From positions 1-9,841 of the forward strand of contig DATLBY010000242.1 of the NCBI GenBank assembly GCA_035526665.1: a stretch of 9,841 bases of DNA, given 5' to 3'. Position 1 is the first letter of the stretch. Each line of letters begins with the position of its first letter. A program made the translations under genes and the position numbers. This DNA is from DATLBY01 sp035526665. Its GTDB lineage: Bacteria > Acidobacteriota > Terriglobia > Bryobacterales > Bryobacteraceae. The notes under the pieces are model-generated. The model ran no database searches. It saw nothing but the letters and a program-made list of their open reading frames with translations, and was not told where the DNA came from. Below, piece after piece: positions 7,235 to 9,841 of this stretch.

Positions 7235-8206
7235 ATGCCGACGAAAACAAAATTTGAACTGAAGCCGGGGCTCGCGACGCGCGAGGCCTTCGGCCAGGCC
7301 CTGGTGGAGCTCGGCCGGGCAAACAAGGATGTGGTGGTTTGCGACGCGGACCTCTCCAAGTCCACCTACACGGCCGGGTTTCAGAAGGAATTTCCAGATC
7401 GCTTTTTCGAATGTGGAATCGCCGAAGCAAACATGGTCGCCATCGGGGCGGGCCTTGCCTCCAGCGGCAAAATTCCTTTTGTTTCGAGTTTTTCCTGCTT
7501 CGTCATCAACAAGGGCTTCGAGCAACTGCGCGTTACCGTCGCCTTTCCGAATAAGAATGTGAAAGTCGTCGGCACGCATAGCGGAATTTCGATCGGCGAA
7601 GACGGGCCGTCGCAGATGAGCATCGAAGATCTGAGTCTGGCGTGTGCCCTGCCCGGCTTCTCGGTCATGTGCCCCGCGGATGAGGTTTCCATGAAGGCGC
7701 TGGTGCATGCGTCGGCGGAACACAACGGTCCGGTATTCCTCCGCGCCGGCCGGTCCAAGGCAGCAATCATTTACGGACCGGAACAAAAGTTCACGATCGG
7801 CAAGGGGATTCAACTGGTGGACGGTAAGGATGTAACCATCTTCGCCACCGGACTTCTAGTCGCCGAGGCGATCCGCGCCTCAGAGGCTTTAGAGGGAGAG
7901 GGCATCGCTACGCGAGTGGTGGACTTGCACACCATTAAGCCGCTGGATGTGGAGCTGATTGCGCGCGCGGCTAAAGAGACTGGTGCGATCGTGGTGTGCG
8001 AGGAGCACCTGGCGGATTCAGGTCTGGGCGTGAGGGTGGCCCAAGTGGTGGCGGAAACCAATCCGTGCCCAATGGAGTTTATCGGAATTCAGAACACTTA
8101 CGCCGAATCGGGTTCTCCCGAGGCGCTGCTGGAGAAATACGGGCTGGTGTGGAAAAATGTGGCCGATGCAGTGCGCCGGGTATTCAAGCGAAAAGCGATA
8201 GCATAA
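7235..8206 (+). CDS. tkt: Transketolase, C-terminal (pyrimidine-binding and C-terminal domain) subunit
   Basis: Partner of the preceding subunit. Visible: the pyrimidine-binding domain with 'VVVCDADLSKST' (33-44), the catalytic glutamate E64 in 'ECGIAEANM' (59-67) that protonates the ThDP aminopyrimidine, 'GTHSGISIGEDGPSQMSIEDL' split around H115, and 'CPADE' (146-150). The C-terminal transketolase domain starts near residue 185 and includes 'DLHTIKPLD' and 'CEEHLADSGLG'. Length 323 residues; the two subunits add up to 596, slightly shorter than a fused transketolase. A good ribosome-binding site, AGGAGA (7221-7226), sits inside the end of the first subunit, eight bases before ATG 7235. 1-deoxy-xylulose-5-phosphate synthase is the nearest alternative family, but that enzyme is normally a single fused chain, and the separate-subunit layout favours transketolase. 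Confidence 0.94.
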   Translation: MPTKTKFELKPGLATREAFGQALVELGRANKDVVVCDADLSKSTYTAGFQKEFPDRFFECGIAEANMVAIGAGLASSGKIPFVSSFSCFVINKGFEQLRVTVAFPNKNVKVVGTHSGISIGEDGPSQMSIEDLSLACALPGFSVMCPADEVSMKALVHASAEHNGPVFLRAGRSKAAIIYGPEQKFTIGKGIQLVDGKDVTIFATGLLVAEAIRASEALEGEGIATRVVDLHTIKPLDVELIARAAKETGAIVVCEEHLADSGLGVRVAQVVAETNPCPMEFIGIQNTYAESGSPEALLEKYGLVWKNVADAVRRVFKRKAIA

Positions 8207-8207
8207 A

Positions 8208-8223
8208 CCGGGATGCTTTCCGG
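8208..8223 (+). promoter_or_regulatory. Small hairpin overlapping the histidine kinase ribosome-binding site
   Basis: CCGGGA (8208-8213) can pair with TTCCGG (8218-8223), with one G-T wobble, around a TGCT loop. It starts directly after the transketolase stop (8204-8206). The stem takes up the first two G bases of the kinase Shine-Dalgarno GGAAGGA (8222-8228), leaving AAGGA free. It has no T-run, so it is not a terminator. It could soften translation of the kinase relative to transketolase, or protect the upstream message; it is short enough to be chance. Confidence 0.3.
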
Positions 8224-8235
8224 AAGGACAGCGAG

Positions 8236-8934
8236 ATGACCGAAACACAGCGCATCCTGAGCCGGATGCTGGTTTCCACCATTAACGCCCGGGAAGTGGA
8301 GTCCAACCGCGTATCCCGCCTCTTGCACGATGAGGTGGGTCAGGTGCTGAGCGCGGTCGGGCTCCAGTTAGATGTCCTGAAGCTCGATTTCAAGCACCTG
8401 ATCCCCGAACTCGTACAACGCACCAACGAAATCCAACAAATGCTCGATCAAGCGGTCCGGCAGGTCCGTTCACTGAGTTATGACCTGAATCCGGCCGTGG
8501 TGGAAAGGGCGGGGCTGCAATTTGCGATGGATAGGCTAATCGGGCGTTTCCGAGAGCAATTTCCGGGATCGCTCCGATTTTTGTTCGACTCGTCGGTACG
8601 GGTTCCGCTGGAAGTGGGAAATGCCTGGTATAAAATTTCGGAGTTGGCGCTTGAGAACTCAATTAAACACTCTAAGGCTGCAAAAATCGACGTGCACGTC
8701 CGCCCAACCCCGAAATCAATTACTATTGAAGTCCAAGACAATGGAATCGGATTTTCAGTTGCTGACGCGAAACAACAGTCTCCCGGGCTGGGGCTGCTGC
8801 TGATGGAGCATTATGCATCCCAGGCGTCCATTGATATCGTAATGAAAAGCACCCCCGCAAAGGGCACGTTAGTGCGGTCCATTTACCGATTGCCCGGAAA
8901 AAGTAACAGCCCGGCCGCAGAGGGAAATAAATAA
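8236..8934 (+). CDS. Soluble sensor histidine kinase, HisKA_3 / NarX-like (HPK7) type
   Basis: Predicted to autophosphorylate on His and pass the phosphate to the response regulator encoded next. Visible: dimerisation/phosphoacceptor helix 'NRVSRLLHDEVGQVLSAVGL' with H31, followed by the D32-x3-Q36 arrangement that in the NarX-type group supports phosphatase activity toward the partner; an HATPase_c domain with N-box 'ELALENSIKHS' (N141), G1 'DNGIGF' (168-173) and G2 'GLGLLLM' (184-190). Only about 25 residues precede the His helix, with no transmembrane segment, PAS, GAF or HAMP domain, so the signal must come from a partner protein or a cytoplasmic cue. ATG 8236 was chosen because GGAAGGA (8222-8228) lies seven bases upstream; the frame is open for 80 more codons upstream, but that stretch lies inside transketolase. 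It overlaps the response regulator gene by one base. Confidence 0.9.
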   Translation: MTETQRILSRMLVSTINAREVESNRVSRLLHDEVGQVLSAVGLQLDVLKLDFKHLIPELVQRTNEIQQMLDQAVRQVRSLSYDLNPAVVERAGLQFAMDRLIGRFREQFPGSLRFLFDSSVRVPLEVGNAWYKISELALENSIKHSKAAKIDVHVRPTPKSITIEVQDNGIGFSVADAKQQSPGLGLLLMEHYASQASIDIVMKSTPAKGTLVRSIYRLPGKSNSPAAEGNK

Positions 8935-9620
8935 TGCGCTACGATGTCCTGCTGGTAGACGACCATAAAATCATGCGGGATGGCATCAAAGCCATTCTCA
9001 AACACAGCGAAGAGTTCCAGGTCACGGGCGAGGCCGAATCGGGCGCGGACGCGGTGCAGATGTGCAGGAAGAGCAAGCCCGGAATCATTCTGATGGACAT
9101 CGGCTTGCCTGGGCTGAATGGTATTGAAGCCACCACGGAGATACTGCGTTATTGTCCCGACACGAAAATCATTATTCTTTCGATGTATGACGACGAGCAT
9201 TCCGTAGTGAGCGCCATCCGGTCTGGAGCCCGCGCGTTCGTATTGAAAAAGGCCTCGGACAACGATCTGCTGGATGCGCTGCGAACCGTAGCCAAGGGCG
9301 GATCGTACCTGAGCCCGCAGGTTTCTGACCGGCTGCTGCACCGGATACAACGGGGAGATCTGGAATCCAAGCAGGTTCCCTCGGCGCTGGAAGGGTTGTC
9401 ACCCCGCGAATTGCAGGTACTCCGCCTGGTTGCGGAAGGCAAAACGAGCAAAGAGATCGCGGTCATGCTGGATCTGGGCCTCCAGACGGTTCGGAGTTAT
9501 CGCAAAACGATGATGAAGAAGCTGAGCGTGAACAACGTAGCGGGTCTGACGCAGCTGGCGCTATCAGCCGGCCTGACACGATTCGCGGCGCCGGAGATCA
9601 ATGCGGAATCAAAAGAGTAG
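8934..9620 (+). CDS. NarL/FixJ-family response regulator
   Basis: DNA-binding transcription regulator and predicted partner of the kinase before it. Visible: receiver domain (1-120) with acidic pocket D9/D10, phosphoacceptor D55 in 'ILMDIGLPG', switch residue S83 and K105 in 'VLKKAS'; linker (~121-152); LuxR/GerE helix-turn-helix at 155-199 ('LSPRELQVLRLVAEGKTSKE', then 'LGLQTVRSYRKTMMKKL'). All residues needed for phosphorylation are present, so normal phospho-dependent control is expected. The 228 residues fit the family (usually about 210-220), with a short tail after the HTH. The ATG shares its A with the kinase TAA stop (TAATG), and GAGGGA (8920-8925) is a suitable ribosome-binding site, so the pair is translationally coupled. 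Target genes are not visible. In the recognition helix the frequent 'VKTH' is replaced by 'VRSY', a modest deviation. Confidence 0.96.
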   Translation: MRYDVLLVDDHKIMRDGIKAILKHSEEFQVTGEAESGADAVQMCRKSKPGIILMDIGLPGLNGIEATTEILRYCPDTKIIILSMYDDEHSVVSAIRSGARAFVLKKASDNDLLDALRTVAKGGSYLSPQVSDRLLHRIQRGDLESKQVPSALEGLSPRELQVLRLVAEGKTSKEIAVMLDLGLQTVRSYRKTMMKKLSVNNVAGLTQLALSAGLTRFAAPEINAESKE

Positions 9621-9636
9621 ATGATCACGCGCCGGC

Positions 9637-9648
9637 CCTCCTAGGAGG
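9637..9648. repeat. Perfect 12-bp palindrome containing a Shine-Dalgarno core
   Basis: CCTCCTAGGAGG is fully self-complementary, beginning 17 bases after the response regulator stop codon. Its right half is the consensus ribosome-binding core AGGAGG and its left half matches the anti-Shine-Dalgarno. No ATG, GTG or TTG follows within the usual 5-10 bases; the only CTG (9652) leads to a stop after two codons. It could be an operator half-site pair, a folded RNA element, or chance. Confidence 0.5.
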
Positions 9649-9719
9649 AATCTGGCGTAGATAGCCTGGGGAAGACATGAGAGAATGTCGCGAATGGGCG
9701 CACTTGGGTAGTGCAGCCC

Positions 9720-9841
9720 ATGCGACTCGTAATTCCCGGCAAGCGCACGCCCTACCCCGAGTTTCGTTACCCGATTCAGCCCGCACCCCGCGTTCTACTG
9801 CTGGGAAGTGGTTTCCGGCAGACTCCTGACACGAAAGTGTT
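9720..9841 (+). CDS. Possible 5' part of an unidentified gene, running off the window
   Basis: From ATG 9720 the frame stays open to the window end, about 40 codons, with the protein beginning 'MRLVIPGKRTPYPEFRYPIQ' and continuing through 'APRVLLLGSGF'. An in-frame GTG at 9711 is an alternative start, and an in-frame TGA (9678-9680) limits how far it can extend upstream. Third codon positions lean to G/C, as in the neighbouring genes, which weakly supports coding. No convincing Shine-Dalgarno is seen before either start. I do not recognise the family, and a chance open frame of this length is possible in GC-rich DNA. Confidence 0.35.
   Translation, partial: MRLVIPGKRTPYPEFRYPIQPAPRVLLLGSGFRQTPDTKV

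Noticed and set aside
6686..7813. A 375-codon open frame on the minus strand opposite both transketolase genes
   Set aside because: It spans the junction of two clearly coding plus-strand genes, has no recognisable motifs, and is the expected by-product of GC-rich codon use on the opposite strand.
6413..8206. Transketolase broken into two by a frameshift or nonsense mutation
   Set aside because: The break falls at the natural domain boundary, the second ORF has its own ATG and ribosome-binding site, and split transketolases are a known normal form.
7996..8235. 80-codon upstream extension of the histidine kinase
   Set aside because: The extension lies mostly inside the transketolase C-terminal coding region and its translation resembles no sensor domain; ATG 8236 has a well-spaced Shine-Dalgarno.
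9677..9829. 50-codon plus-strand ORF from ATG 9677 with GGGGAAG upstream
   Set aside because: The translation is low-information (Ala/Arg/Ser/Pro-rich) with no family resemblance, and it overlaps the better-supported open frame from 9711/9720. A real small protein cannot be fully excluded.
9829..9840. ACAC-GAAA-GTGT hairpin at the right edge as a terminator
   Set aside because: Only four base pairs and no T-run can be seen before the window ends, and it lies within a frame that may be coding.
1..9841. tRNA, rRNA, CRISPR arrays, insertion sequences, prophage or defence genes
   Set aside because: I scanned for repeated spacers, terminal inverted repeats, transposase or integrase motifs and cloverleaf-like segments and saw none. 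The region reads as core chromosome with even base composition.

Overview
This window is ordinary-looking bacterial chromosome: moderately GC-rich, densely coding, seven confident protein genes plus one possible partial gene, and no RNA genes, mobile elements or CRISPR arrays that I can see. The sigma-70 factor (its region 1 and the 'LREMGTVPLLTREGEIELAKRIERG' type region 1.2), the 'MDF.EQ.KS.VDIV' DnaG N-terminus and a Tes-like radical SAM enzyme together suggest Acidobacteriota (Solibacteres/Bryobacter-like). That is inference from protein style; no rRNA marker is present.

Left part (1-2203): a 698-residue radical SAM protein with the layout of the tetraether synthase / membrane-spanning-lipid synthase (Tes/MSS) family. 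It has an N-terminal Cys metal site, a CxxxCxxC radical SAM site, and two further conserved Cys groups. It ends in a strong intrinsic terminator. This is the most interesting gene here, because it predicts that the organism makes membrane-spanning (diabolic-acid or tetraether-like) lipids.

Central part (2256-5784): dnaG (DNA primase) followed by rpoD (primary sigma factor), the core of the conserved macromolecular-synthesis cluster; rpsU is not next to them. rpoD converges tail-to-tail on a nadD-like adenylyltransferase gene (minus strand, 5781-6389), and the two stop codons share a TTAA palindrome.

Right part (6413-9620): a four-gene plus-strand unit made of split transketolase N- and C-terminal subunits (TAG directly followed by ATG), a soluble HisKA_3-type histidine kinase, and a NarL/FixJ response regulator overlapping the kinase by one base. 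The nadD-like gene and the transketolase gene diverge with only 23 bp between their start codons, and neither has a Shine-Dalgarno sequence. Overlapping promoters and leaderless or near-leaderless transcripts are therefore likely. A small hairpin overlaps the kinase ribosome-binding site and may tune kinase expression relative to transketolase.

The last 221 bases contain a perfect 12-bp CCTCCTAGGAGG palindrome and the possible start of another gene that runs off the window.
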